A stretch of 24,422 nucleotides of DNA, from NCBI GenBank assembly GCA_001312325.1, contig BBDJ01000048.1, positions 1 to 24,422 of the forward strand. Reading direction: 5' to 3'. This DNA comes from Lysinibacillus pakistanensis. Lineage in GTDB: Bacteria > Bacillota > Bacilli > Bacillales_A > Planococcaceae. Each line of letters begins with the position of its first letter. Positions within the stretch are counted from its first letter, which is position 1. Both the position numbers and the translations under genes were made by a program. Below, in pieces: positions 1 through 9,488 of this stretch. The notes below the pieces were generated by a model. That model was not told where the DNA came from and did not search any database. It was given only the letters and a program-made list of their open reading frames with translations.

Positions 1-72
1 CACGGAGCGTCAGCGCAGGAAGCGGCTCGTCGCTCGCCCACAGGAAAGCGAGTAGCCTGGAACGGAAATCAC
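1..72. repeat. partial GC-rich intergenic repeat (left edge)
   Basis: The first ~70 bases are much richer in G+C than the rest of the window. They read like the tail of an interspersed intergenic repeat common in Bacillus relatives, with the hallmark words GGAAAGCGAG (44-53) and CCTGGAACGGAAATCA (56-71). The element is cut by the window edge, so its full size and structure are not visible. No coding is apparent; a 65-codon minus-strand frame over 10-207 crosses a terminator and has no family resemblance. The assignment to this repeat type is from memory. Confidence 0.4.
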
Positions 73-132
73 CTTCATTTTGAGTAAATATTCATAAAGA
101 GTCCCTTGACCATTTAGTTTTTCAACATTATG

Positions 133-168
133 CAAAATCCCGTATTCATTAGAAAATACGGGATTTTG
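133..168. terminator. hairpin after the P450 gene
   Basis: Perfect 14-bp arms CAAAATCCCGTATT (133-146) and AATACGGGATTTTG (155-168) flank an 8-base loop. It lies 40 bases beyond the stop codon of the minus-strand P450 gene, where its terminator should be. The T-rich part is inside the arm itself rather than a long separate tail. Confidence 0.65.
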
Positions 169-207
169 ATAAATCAGTTTATTAAAGTAACATCTAGTTA
201 GAAACAT

Positions 208-3200
208 TTAGATACCAGCCCAAACATCTTTTCCGTATCTTCCCTCAAGCTGTAAAAGATCCAACCAATTTCTTGCCTCTTGGTCACTGACCCCGTGAAT
301 ATCTTGATATACGTGACAAAGAGTATTTTCAACATCTGGAGTCATTCGACTGCCATCACCACATATATAAAGGTGGGCGCCGTTATCTAATAACGAAATT
401 AACTGAGCTCCATCTTGTTGCATTAAATGCTGTACATATGTTTTGGGGTGTCCTTCCAAGCGGGAAAAAGCTGTATGCAAAGATAGTAAACCGTCTTTTT
501 CTTCTTTTTCTAATTCTGTACGATAGAGATAATCCATTTCTGGATGACGACAACCGAAATATAGATGAGCTTCCCCTAAGTGAACACCTTTTTGCTGTTG
601 GACACGTCGTGCTTGTAAAAATCCACGGAATGGTGCTATGCCAGTGCCTGGTCCAACCATGATAATAGGAGTTTCTGGATTCTCAGGTAACTGAAAATTT
701 GCTTGTGGCGTTCGAATAAAGCAGGTAATTTCATCATCATTGTGACGCTGAGCTAAATAATTAGAAGCGACTCCTTTATATTCCCCTTGACCACTCCATG
801 CAGGTCCACTAACAACACCGACTGTAATACTTAGACGATCTGGTGTAACAAGAGGAGAGCTTGAAATAGAATAGTAACGCGGTTTGAGTGCCGGAAGAAG
901 TTCTAAAAAAACGTTCAAAACGGATTTCACACGCTTCATATTTTTCGAGAAGATCCAACATTGAAATGCGTTTCTTTAGTATTTGGTCATGATAAACTCC
1001 CTCTTCCAATAATACTTCCAATTCATATTTATGGGGAGGGCAAGCTGTAGATGTCGCCAATTCGCGTATTTGTGCTCGAGTTGCGGCTTCTTGAACTTCT
1101 ACACTATAGCTAAGAAGGTCAAATAAACTAACAGGACGGTCCAAAGGAAGGTGAGTTACACTGCGTCCACTTGCACTTAGCACGACTTGTTCTTTCCCGT
1201 TTAAGCCAAAGCGATTTAAAATTCGACTGACATTCGCCTTGCTGTTTCTTGGCAGCACTCCAAGGTGGTCTCCTACTTGATAAGTAACCCCTTCCGGTAA
1301 GGCTATCTCGATATGCCGAGTACTTCGATCACTGCCGGTTGCTTGGAGTTCACGATTTTCTACTACAGATGCGTGAACTGCTTCATATGTCCGTGCTAGT
1401 GGAGACCCTCCCAGGCTACTGACAAACTGCAAACTTAAAGTACTACGCTCTGTCTCCACATTTTTATTGAGCTCCAATCCAAAGGCGTTCATCGCATCAG
1501 ACCACATGCTTCGTTTCCATTGATCGAGCTGTTCCTCAAAGTCACCGCTTACATCTCCTTCTCCGCGTTTAGAGAATCTCATCGCTCCTTTTTGGGCCAT
1601 TTGCTCATCAATAAATCTTGGTACCTGCTGATAGGTACTAGCCCAATTATGGTCTCCACAACCGAAAACGGCATATTGAACGCCTTTTAATTCATCCGAT
1701 TTTAGTTCCTCCAACCACTGCACAAACTGCCCTGCATTACTTGGCGGTTTTCCGTTATAAGAGGAAGTCACAATCAGAATGGCTCCTTCTTTTGGCAGGT
1801 TTCCAATTCGATCATTAAGAGCAGCTACTTCCGTTTGAACACCATGTAAACTAGCTGTGTCCGCGAGTTCTCTTGCAATACCTTCTGCTACCCCTGTATC
1901 AGAGCCGTAAAGAACAAGCAGAGGAAGATTATTGATCCCAATAAGAGATGGTGTATTCTGAACTTTTTGTTCAATCTTGTCATCCTTTCGTGTCTCCTCT
2001 TTGGATGTAAGAACGGCAGGATGGATGGCATCTTGATTTCGGGATTGAATCTTGATCTTAAAATCATTTGGCTTTAGCGTTAAAGTTTGCTTAACATCCA
2101 GCTGATAGTTTTGATAATCAATCCATTCAAAATGTTGGAGAAGCATGCCTAGTACAAGAGTTGCCTCGTGGAGGGCAAACTGCATACCGATACATGCCCG
2201 CTGACCATTTCCAAATGGCTTATAAGCATGATGTGGTACTTTATCCGGATCCTCGAATCGTTCAGGCTGGAACTCTTCCGTATTTTCTCCCCATGCGTCT
2301 TTATCCCGATGCAGCTGTGGAATAAGAACGGATATACGATCTTCTTTCTTAATTAGGTATTTCCCGCCAATCACCGTATCTTCTTTTGGATAAAGGCTAA
2401 ATGCTGGAGCGGTAGGCCATAGACGTAGCGACTCATTTAAAATCATCCGTATATATTTAAGTTGCAGAACCTGTTGATATGTCGGAGTGTGACCTGTTAA
2501 TACCTGATCTACTTCTTCATACGCTTTTCTCAATTTGTCCGGATTTTTCAATAAGAAATAAATCGCAAAGGATAATAAACCACTTGTTGTCTCATGCCCG
2601 GCTATTAAAAAGGTAATGATTTGGAAACGAATATTTTCATCATCCAGTTTTTCGCCTGTTTCTGGATCCTTCACATTTAACATACGAGAAAGTAAATCAT
2701 TTTCTTCCTGGCTTTCTTGTGCTTTGCGCTCAGCAATAATATTATCCACTAAAGAAAACATAGTTTGGATGTCATACTGAAATTGACGTTTCGTTCTCAA
2801 CATGAGTTTGTCCTCTATATCTAGTCGCTGTAATTGATGCATCGCTTCATCTAGAGCACGGGTCATACTAGTGATGAAAGGATGAGGGGTCTCACGATAA
2901 TAACTATTAAATCGGTAATTAAAGCCGCATAATCCAATCGTGTCTAATGTAAGACGGGTCATATCCTCTGGGACATTCACCACTTCATTCGGATTAAGTC
3001 GTGTCCATTTTTGAACAAGCTGTACAGCAATATCAACCATCATGTGATGGTAATCCTTCATGGCACGTTGACTAAAGGTAGGCATCAGTATATTATGAGC
3101 TTTTTTTCCAGTTAGGCTCGTAAGTCCAGCTTGTAAATAAACCGTCTCCAGCGAAGGAACGAACCTTTGCTAAAGCACCCTCTGCACTTTTATCGAAGCG

Positions 3201-3402
3201 TGACTGGTCACAAACCTCTTCTACCAGTTCATGTCCAGAAACGACAATGATGCTGTCCCTTAGAGTTTGAAGCCGAAAAATGGGGCCATACTCTCCCGCT
3301 AGTTTGATAAACGATAGTCGGTTTATCTTTATCGATTAATGGGATATTCCCCAGCGGTCCATATGTTTTCGGTTGAGGAATAGTAGACGTTTTTTTTTCC
3401 AT
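208..3402 (-). CDS. self-sufficient cytochrome P450:NADPH-P450 reductase (CYP102A family), frameshifted here
   Basis: This is a P450 BM3-type fusion that hydroxylates long-chain fatty acids, with electrons passing NADPH-FAD-FMN-heme in one soluble chain. Repaired length is about 1064 residues, normal for the family. The P450 part shows AGHETTSG (I helix), ESLRLWP (ExxR) and the heme loop [10 protein letters not shown] with the Cys near residue 400. A flavodoxin/FMN domain follows ([13 protein letters not shown]), then the FAD motif RYYSISSS, the NADPH motif [12 protein letters not shown] and the end DVWAGI. From memory it is closest to B. subtilis CYP102A2 (YetO). The ATG at 3402 sits 11 bases after AAAGGG; an in-frame GTG lies at 3411. 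Three breaks interrupt it: near 3300 (GTTTATC; two T probably missing), at the T7 run 3101-3107, and at the A7 run 905-911 (one extra base each). Its G+C looks higher than its neighbours', which suggests transfer. Confidence 0.93.
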
Positions 3403-3426
3403 TAAAAACACACCCTTTCAAAAAAA

Positions 3427-3447
3427 GTATGAAACAAAATTTCATAC
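3427..3447. promoter_or_regulatory. palindromic operator candidate before the P450 gene
   Basis: Perfect 8-bp arms GTATGAAA and TTTCATAC are separated by CAAAA, 25-45 bases upstream of the P450 start. CYP102A genes are known to be repressed by TetR-family proteins (Bm3R1, FatR) that bind palindromes and are released by fatty acids. The half-site core TGAA/TTCA recalls the Bm3R1 site, but the spacing differs. A second short palindrome, CACTATAGTG, lies at 3461-3470. No intact tetR gene is in the window. Confidence 0.5.
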
Positions 3448-3482
3448 AGAAAGTAAACACCACTATAGTGCACCTAAAATCC

Positions 3483-3488
3483 ATTATA
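3483..3488 (-). promoter_or_regulatory. possible -10 box of the P450 gene
   Basis: On the minus strand this reads TATAAT, a perfect sigma-A -10 hexamer 81 bases before the P450 start codon. The -35 position 17 bases further up reads CGAATA, which is poor, so activation or a different promoter is possible. Both palindromes (3461-3470, 3427-3447) would lie in the initial transcribed region, where a repressor could block elongation. Confidence 0.3.
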
Positions 3489-3715
3489 CCCTTCAAGATG
3501 AGGGTTATTCGGTGAGCCTAAAAAGAGTCCAACCTTAATGAAAAACTGGCATTCGGTCATTGTCTCAAAAAATAGGAGGAGAAAAAGTAAAGCTTTTAAT
3601 CATCATTTTTTTAATCCTTTTATTCGTTTAAGCTTTTTTTTAAGGTATCGATTATTTTGCTATAAGGTTATTCCAATATACTTACAATATAGTTAAAGAA
3701 TAGTGAGGTTTTCTA
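3489..3715. other. intergenic region between divergent P450 and DUF418 genes
   Basis: AT-rich divergent promoter region with no coding potential. For the rightward gene, a TACAAT at 3683-3688 with TTGCTA at 3658-3663 (19-base spacing) is the best but weak promoter candidate. A short imperfect hairpin (CCCTTCAAGATGAGGG) is at 3489-3504. Confidence 0.3.
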
Positions 3716-4842
3716 ATGGAAATAAAACGAGTTTCTTTTATTGATTGTATGCGAGGATTTAGTTTATTTGGGATATTGCTCGCGAATTTACTGATTTTTC
3801 AATTTGGAATGCAAGGAAAGGAAAATCTAAAGGGCTTATCGCTGCTCGATCAAGGTGCATATTATTTCCTGAAGGTTGTTGTTGAAAGCTCATTTATGCC
3901 AATCTTTACATTACTTTTCGGCTTTTCACTGATGAAGCTAGTGGAATCTGTACGCCGAAAAGGAAGAAAAAGTAGATGGGTCATTCTTCGTCGAAGCATC
4001 GGGCTTATTGTTTTAGGATGGTTACACCACTTATTCATTTGGGAGGGTGATATTTTACTATTTTATGGTTTAATGATTCCTATCTTAGTTCTTTTTATCA
4101 ATCGAAAAGCAAAAACTGCATTTATTTGGGCAGGGATATTGTTTGTTATTACTATCGCACTGTCATATGGTCAAAGTGAGGTTTCAAAGAAAGAACAGCA
4201 AGAGAAGGATACGTATGCTGCAAAAGAAAGTCATATGTATGCGAATGGTACTTATGCAGAAATATTTGATTTCCGTCTCAATCCAGAGCCATCAGAAACA
4301 GAAAAGCCTGCAGAAATCGCTCTTATGATATTGATGGCACCAATTCTTCTTTTACCATTATTTTTAGTAGGCATGGGGCTTGCAAGTACGTGCATTTGAG
4401 AATATAGAGCAGGAGAAAAAAATGGTATATGTTAGGAGCACTTCTTGTACCAATTGGGCTGTTATGCAAGTCTTTAAGTTTAATAGAAAACAATTTTTCT
4501 GTAATGCTTTCGATGGGCGGTGCTCAGTTATTATCGTTAGGCTATGTATGTTTAGCTGCCTTACTGTATAAATTTTGGCATACCTCTATTATTTCTCAGG
4601 CCTTTGAATGTGTCGGTAAGCTATCATTAACAAATTATTTAATGCAATCGATTATTTGTACGACTGTCTTTTATGGCTATGGTTTAGGGCTGTTTGGAAA
4701 AATTGGCGTCTTTAATGGCATATTGTTCGGGCTTATTGTCTATAGTTTCCAATGTGTTATGAGCTTTTTATACCTGAAAAAAATGGAAGCGCGGTCCATT
4801 CGAACAAATTTTACGTATGTGGACGAATTGGTCATTAAGTAG
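3716..4842 (+). CDS. DUF418 / YeiB-like multi-pass membrane protein, frameshifted here
   Basis: Integral membrane protein of about 375 residues after repair. The start IDCMRGFSLFGILLANL is the classic N-terminus of the DUF418 (YeiB-like) family. Several hydrophobic helices follow, and the C-terminal hallmark GKLSLTNYLMQSIICTTVFY is present. The family's substrate and function are unknown; some members sit with transporters or respiratory genes. The ATG follows GTGAGG by 8 bases, a modest ribosome site. Two breaks occur: near 4385 (net one extra or two missing bases, probably a shortened A run before GTACGT) and the A7 run 4416-4422 (one extra A; repair gives EKKWYMLGALL). It is convergent with the nitroreductase across a shared terminator. 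Confidence 0.85.
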
Positions 4843-4887
4843 CCGTTTAAAGCAAAAAGAACAGGTTTAAAATGAATTAAACAGGGG

Positions 4888-4899
4888 TTGGGACATAAC
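4888..4899 (+). other. TTGGGACATAAC 3'-UTR word
   Basis: The word TTGGGACATAAC stands immediately before the terminator stem of the DUF418 gene. From memory, near-identical words recur upstream of terminators in many Firmicutes genomes. Its role is not known to me. Confidence 0.35.
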
Positions 4900-4900
4900 A

Positions 4901-4947
4901 AAAACCGTGAGAAATCAATTTTATAAATGTTGATTTCTCGCGGTTTT
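4901..4947. terminator. bidirectional terminator
   Basis: 18-base arms AAAACCGTGAGAAATCAA and TTGATTTCTCGCGGTTTT, with one G:T pair, enclose an 11-base loop. The stem is flanked by A-rich sequence on the left and a T6 run on the right, so it can stop transcripts from both sides. It lies between the convergent DUF418 and nitroreductase genes. Confidence 0.9.
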
Positions 4948-4998
4948 TTGAAGAGTTTAAAACCAATTCCGCTAAGGTACTGGCTTCGTATACATTAA

Positions 4999-5599
4999 TT
5001 ACTTGTAGAATTTTATTCGATTTTCAAGTGGTTGGAATTCTTTTTCACCTGGTGTTACCGTCGGATTGCCAAAGGGCATTTGAGCAATTAGCTTCCAATT
5101 ATCAGGGATATTCCATTGTTTTTTCACTTCATCGTCAATTAATGGATTATAATGTTGTAATGAAGCTCCTAATCCCTCAGCTTCCAATGCTGCCCATATA
5201 ACTAGTTGGTGCATACCCGATGCTTGATTTGACCAAATTGGAAAGTTCTCAGCATATGCAGCGAATTGCTCTTGAAGTGATTTAACTACAGCTTCATCTT
5301 CTAAGAATAAAACTGTCCCATAACCTGCTTTAAAGGAATCCATTTTTTTGTTGAGTACCTGAAAAATCACTATCTCCAACTACTTTTCTTAATGTTTCAG
5401 TTGTGATGTCCCATAATTTATTATGTGCCTCACCTGATAATACAACAATACGTGCAGTTTGAGAGTTGAATGCTGACGGAGTATATTTCACAGCAAATTC
5501 TACAATTTCTTTAATTCTTTCATCCGATATTTTTACCTCTTTATTAATTCCGTAGTAAGTACGTCTTTCTTTAAGTGTAGTGTAGAAATCTTTTGTCAT
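4999..5599 (-). CDS. nitroreductase family oxidoreductase (Frm2/Hbn1-like), frameshifted here
   Basis: FMN-dependent NAD(P)H oxidoreductase of about 199 residues, cytoplasmic and probably dimeric. The N-terminus RRTYYGINKEVKISDERI with PSAFNSQTARIVVLSG is the FMN-binding start typical of the Frm2/Hbn1-like nitroreductases. The C-terminal half keeps the family features LVIWAALEAEGLGASLQHYNP and MPFGNPTVTPGEKEF. The natural substrate is unknown; such enzymes reduce nitroaromatics or quinones in vitro. The start is supported by GGAGGAAG 8 bases before the ATG. A single break at the T7 run 5343-5349 splits it; removing one base gives QQKMDSFKAGYG and a continuous frame. Confidence 0.9.
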
Positions 5600-5940
5600 A
5601 ATTTTCTTCCTCCTAATTTACTGATTTTCTTTTTACACACATTGCATCTGTCACTTAGGGATTTTTACTTACCAAATCTTTTTAGAATCTTCAAATGGCT
5701 GTTTTATTTTTTTAAAACCTCGCCTACACTTGTAAGTCAAGGCCATAATTAGCACTGCTATTTTTTTAATCCTTTCGGTAACAAACCCTTTTTATACCAT
5801 TTTAAGTATTATGCTCCAGGTACATATTTTGTGTTCAAAAAAATATGTTATCCAAACAGACAATAGAGTATACAAATGTCTGTGGATTTAATAGGAGTAG
5901 GCTAAGCACTTGAAAAGTATGATTTATGAAATTGATTCAA
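5600..5940. other. intergenic region, no gene seen
   Basis: This 341-base AT-rich stretch holds the leader of the nitroreductase gene (left side) and the 3' flank of the amidase gene (right side). The only structure noted is a loose inverted repeat, ACAGAC (5856-5861) and GTCTGT (5878-5883). I see no coding, RNA gene or clear terminator. Confidence 0.4.
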
Positions 5941-6621
5941 CTAATTAAAATACTCAATAATGCCATCTACAATTCCCTGTTGTGTTTTTGCTTGAAATTT
6001 CGCTGAATTCATTCTTTTTTTCGTCATCTTCGTTAGATGTAAATCCTAATTCAATCAATATAGCTGGTGAGGAATTTTCTTTTAGTACATAGAAATCGCT
6101 TCCTTGTATACCTCGATTTCGAGTAGTTATTTTTTTGATTAAAAATCGATTTTTGAACAATTTCAGCTAATTTCTTATCATGTTTTTTTATTCGCTCCAT
6201 AATGTGTTGTTATTCCTTTCACATTTGTATCCTCAAAAGCATCGTGGTGAATGCTAATATATAAATCAGCGTTATAATTCCTAGCTACCTTAACACGGGC
6301 TCGTAATTCTTCCTTTTGATTCGTCTCAGAAAGTAAACTGGTATCATTTTCACGCGTTAAGATAACTTTTGCATTTGTTCTATTTTCTATCTCTTTTTTT
6401 AAATTTTGAGCTACTTTTAAATTAAGATCTTTTTCTATTGTACCTAGTACCTCCCCAGTCGCTCCCCTATCTCTTCCGCCATGCCCCGGATCAATTACAA
6501 TTATTTTATCGCTCAAATGGTAACCATCTTTTGGAACATTTTTTTTTGCTTTCATATGTAGCAAACAAAATCCAGTAATTATTAACATAATACATCCGAG
6601 CAAAATAATTATTTTTTTCAT
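5941..6621 (-). CDS. N-acetylmuramoyl-L-alanine amidase (Amidase_3), frameshifted here
   Basis: Zinc amidase that cuts the bond between N-acetylmuramic acid and L-alanine in peptidoglycan. A single N-terminal hydrophobic helix (about residues 4-22) acts as signal or anchor. The catalytic domain then runs from KIIVIDPGHGGRDRGATG (zinc His) through RVKVARNYNADLYISIHHDAF (second zinc His) to SSPAILIELGFTSNEDD, which carries the catalytic Glu. At about 225 residues it resembles CwlD-type single-domain amidases and has no SPOR, LysM or SLH anchor. Start: AAGGAG 10 bases before the ATG. Three runs each have one extra base: T7 at 6183-6189, T7 at 6130-6136 and T7 at 6015-6021; repair ends the protein at 5941. 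It lies downstream of the sensor kinase but beyond a terminator, so it probably has its own promoter. Confidence 0.9.
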
Positions 6622-6725
6622 ACAAAAAAACTCCTTATCAGTTTCAATACATTGTCTAAAGAAATAGTAATGAAGACTAATAAAGATTAAATGCAGATTA
6701 GATCGATTTTGTTTAAAATATAAAA

Positions 6726-6757
6726 AAAACGTGTAGAAATGAAACTCTACACGTTTT
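6726..6757. terminator. terminator at the 3' end of the sensor kinase gene
   Basis: Perfect 12-base arms AAAACGTGTAGA and TCTACACGTTTT flank the loop AATGAAAC, with A/T runs on both sides. The kinase stop codon (6747-6749) lies inside the stem. It should separate the two-component operon from the amidase gene. Confidence 0.9.
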
Positions 6758-8519
6758 TATTTAAATAGAAATAAAATAAAACGCCATCTTTAGTATTCGA
6801 TACACCATATGGCATACCATGTAACTCTAAAATATTTTTGGAAATAGCTAGACCCAATCCCGTACCACTATTGGTGCGTTTACGAGAGGTGTCTCCCCTG
6901 TAAAAACGATCCCATATTTTCTCTAAATGTTCGGGATCAATATGTGTGCCTTTGTTCTCTATACATATTTTTACACGATCTTCTTCTTCCATCGTTGAAA
7001 TGATAATATCTTCGTTTTCAGGCGTATATCGAATAGCATTGCTAATAAAGTTCGTAATCACCTGTTCAATTCTATTTTGATTTGCAGCTACTTTAATTTT
7101 GGAAAGAGATTTACGAACGTGTAGTTGCCTTTTTGAAATATCTAAAGCTAGTTGATCGGTTATATACTCTATTACCTCATCAATAAAGAAAACATCCATT
7201 TCCAACTTATACGTTCCAGACTCAAATTTTGCTAGCTCTAGCATATCAATAATTAGCATATCCATTCGATCTATTTCCTTTGCCATTGCTTGAAAGTAAT
7301 GTTCCTTTTTATTACTAGCAACACCATCTTCTAAAATAGAAATACAGCTTTTCATTATACTTAAAGGTGTCTTTAATTCATGTGAAACACTGGCAATAAA
7401 TTCTTTACGTGTATTTTCTAATTGTTTTTCTTTCTCTATATCTTGCTGTAATTGGACTATATATGAATGTAAAGTTTTCGAAAGTGTATTAATATTTTTT
7501 TGATAGATCACCGATTTCATCTTTAGTAGTAACGGGAATCATTTCAGAAAAATCCAAATCCGCGATTTTTTTTGTTGTATGATTTATTTGTAACAAAGGT
7601 TTAGCGATTTTTTTTAGAGTAATAGAACGATACCAAGACAATTAGAAGCAATACAAAAATAATTAAGTATACATAGTAATCTTTTATCATCTGAACAGCC
7701 TCATCAACCGGTTGTAGGGAGGTCAAAGCAAAAATATAATTTGTTTCCCCCATTGAATCTTTTGTCGGTTTAATGATGACTTTATAGGTAACACCATTTT
7801 CCTTATAATCCATTATTTCTGTGGAATCTAAATAATGTTGCTTGTCATTCGTTATTAAATCCACCTGAAATTGTTTTATTCTATTAATTAACACACGATT
7901 GGCATAAATAAAGTTTGCCCCTACAGTTTTCTGTGGTAATTGTAAGTTCGTGATATTTCCAACCAAGTAAATTTGTGAATCTGAAGTTGGAGAAGTTTGT
8001 TTTCCATAGATTTTCTCTGAAAGTTGCCGATTCTCTAAAACAATATCCCCATTTTCAACTGTTAATATAGTAGGAAGTAATGTATCTCCTTGTTTTACGC
8101 CATCAATAAAGATCCGACTTCCTTGCTCTAGCAGGAACGTTATTCTATCCATATCCTCAAAATCAATAAAACTATACAAGGGAATATGAATTAAACGATT
8201 CGAAAATTCAGGATCTAATTGTACTTCTAATGAAAAATCATTTGCAGTTTTAATATTTCCAGAACTATCTAACGTTGTTACCCATGATGAATTATCTAGA
8301 TAAAAATTCTCCTCCATCTTTCGGGTTGTTTGCGTATTATATTCAGCTTTTTTAGATAATTTTTCATAGGTTTCAATACTTTTTTTGAACATCATCAACT
8401 TTTCTACTAGCATAATATTCCTTAAAAAAAAGGGTTTGACCAATAAAAATAGTAACTAAAATTAGTGTACATAATGCTGTTGTCAGCACAAATAATTTTA
8501 ATACGATTCCTTTTATCAT
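6747..8519 (-). CDS. two-component sensor histidine kinase, frameshifted here
   Basis: Membrane histidine kinase of about 589 residues after repair. Order: TM1 (residues ~5-27), a large extracytoplasmic sensor domain (~30-270), TM2 (YYVYLIIFVLLLIVLVSFYY), a HAMP-like linker, the phospho-acceptor box SHELKTPLSIMKS, N box NFISNAIRYTPEN, and the ATP lid with DRFYRGDTSRKRTNSGTGLG. The stimulus is unknown; the sensor domain has the look of an extracellular PAS/Cache-like fold, which is inference. GAGGGG lies 6 bases before the ATG, and the start overlaps the regulator stop (ATGA), so the two are translationally coupled. Breaks: T7 at 8380-8386, T8 at 7608-7615, T7 at 7495-7501, each one base too long. 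A T8 run at 7566-7573 is in frame as read. Confidence 0.93.
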
Positions 8520-9202
8520 AAATTCCCCTCAAATTTATAACCACTTCGGACAACTGTTACAATACAAGTAGCTTTGTGTCCTAGTTTATGACGTAAATTA
8601 CGGATATGACTATTGACGGTACGATCGTCACCTGCAAATTCATACCCCCAAATCTTAATAATTAATTGTTCTCTCGTCAAAATAATTTCTTGATTTTGCA
8701 TTAAATACGTTAAAATTTCAAATTCGGTATATGTCAGGTTGATAATTTCTCCGTCAACAGTTACTGTTCGTGAGGGAATATGTACATGAATGCCATTACT
8801 AGATAAAATATCTTCTGTTGATACTTTACCAGCAGAACTATAACGACTCTCTATTAATCGCTTCACTCTTGCTAATAAAATGGGTGGACTATAAGGTTTT
8901 GTCACATAGTCATCTGCCCCCAGCTCAAAACCAAGTAATGTATCATCTTCATCGGCACGTGCCGTTAACATAATGATAGGTACATTGGATGTTTTCCGAA
9001 CCCTTCGACAAATTGACCATCCATCTAATTCTGGTAACATGATATCTAATATCATTAAATGAACTTCGTGCTTTTCAAATATAGTTAAAGCTTCTTTTCC
9101 ATCTGCTGCTTCTAATACTCCAAAACCTTCATTTAATAAATAATCTTTAACTATTTCACGTAAAATATCCTCGTCTTCTACAAGTAAAATCGTCTTCTGC
9201 AT
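8516..9202 (-). CDS. OmpR/PhoB-family response regulator
   Basis: DNA-binding response regulator of 228 residues, intact. The receiver domain starts QKTILLVEDEDILREIV and has the phospho-Asp in LMILDIMLPELDGW (about residue 53), the Thr of PIIMLTARAD and the Lys of DYVTKPYSPP. A winged-helix output domain follows (LTYTEFEILTYLMQN, DDRTVNSHIRNLRHKLG, VRSGYKFEGNL). The start was taken at MQKT because GGAGAAG stands 3 bases before the ATG; a longer in-frame ATG at 9259 has no such site. It is the first gene of the operon with the kinase. It has no homopolymer longer than 6 and is one of the few unbroken genes here. The target genes are not evident; the amidase just downstream is a candidate. Confidence 0.95.
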   Translation of the reverse strand: MQKTILLVEDEDILREIVKDYLLNEGFGVLEAADGKEALTIFEKHEVHLMILDIMLPELDGWSICRRVRKTSNVPIIMLTARADEDDTLLGFELGADDYVTKPYSPPILLARVKRLIESRYSSAGKVSTEDILSSNGIHVHIPSRTVTVDGEIINLTYTEFEILTYLMQNQEIILTREQLIIKIWGYEFAGDDRTVNSHIRNLRHKLGHKATCIVTVVRSGYKFEGNL

Positions 9203-9257
9203 AACTTCTCCAAATTTTCTATCATAATTTTTTGTGTTTAAACTTGTCCGTAAACAC

Positions 9258-9266
9258 ATTGTATCA
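9258..9266 (-). promoter_or_regulatory. extended -10 promoter candidate of the two-component operon
   Basis: On the minus strand the sequence reads TGATACAAT, that is an extended -10 (TGn) with TACAAT, 56 bases before the regulator start. The -35 region (ATATGA) is weak, as is usual for extended -10 promoters. Confidence 0.4.
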
Positions 9267-9411
9267 GAATGAAATAGATATCATATAAAAAAAATAATTT
9301 GATCTCGTTCTAATTTCATATCCTTTTAATAAGGGTATGTTTCCTCTCTCACGACATTACTTTTTTTCTGTATTCCTTCAAAATTCTCAGTAATATGCGG
9401 AAAAGATAAAA

Positions 9412-9435
9412 GGCAAAGGAATAGGTTCCAATGCC
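9412..9435 (-). terminator. weak terminator after the SDR gene
   Basis: On the minus strand GGCA-TT-GGAA-CCTA-TTCC-TT-TGCC forms a hairpin with one internal T:T mismatch step, followed by TTTTATC. It lies about 55 bases past the SDR stop codon, in the right orientation for that gene. Confidence 0.4.
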
Positions 9436-9488
9436 ATTTTGCTTAATTAATTTGATATTTCTAGGAGGAAAGAAGAATTTGAACTCTC

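Noticed and set aside
10..207. 65-codon minus-strand frame at the left edge
   Set aside because: It runs through a perfect hairpin and the GC-rich repeat, has no ribosome site and resembles no family.
438..662. 74-codon plus-strand frame inside the P450 reductase domain
   Set aside because: It is a shadow of the strongly supported minus-strand gene.
809..3085. A short 758-residue P450 as a natural truncated protein
   Set aside because: The missing FAD/NADPH part continues directly in the next frame after one extra base in an A7 run, so it is one broken gene.
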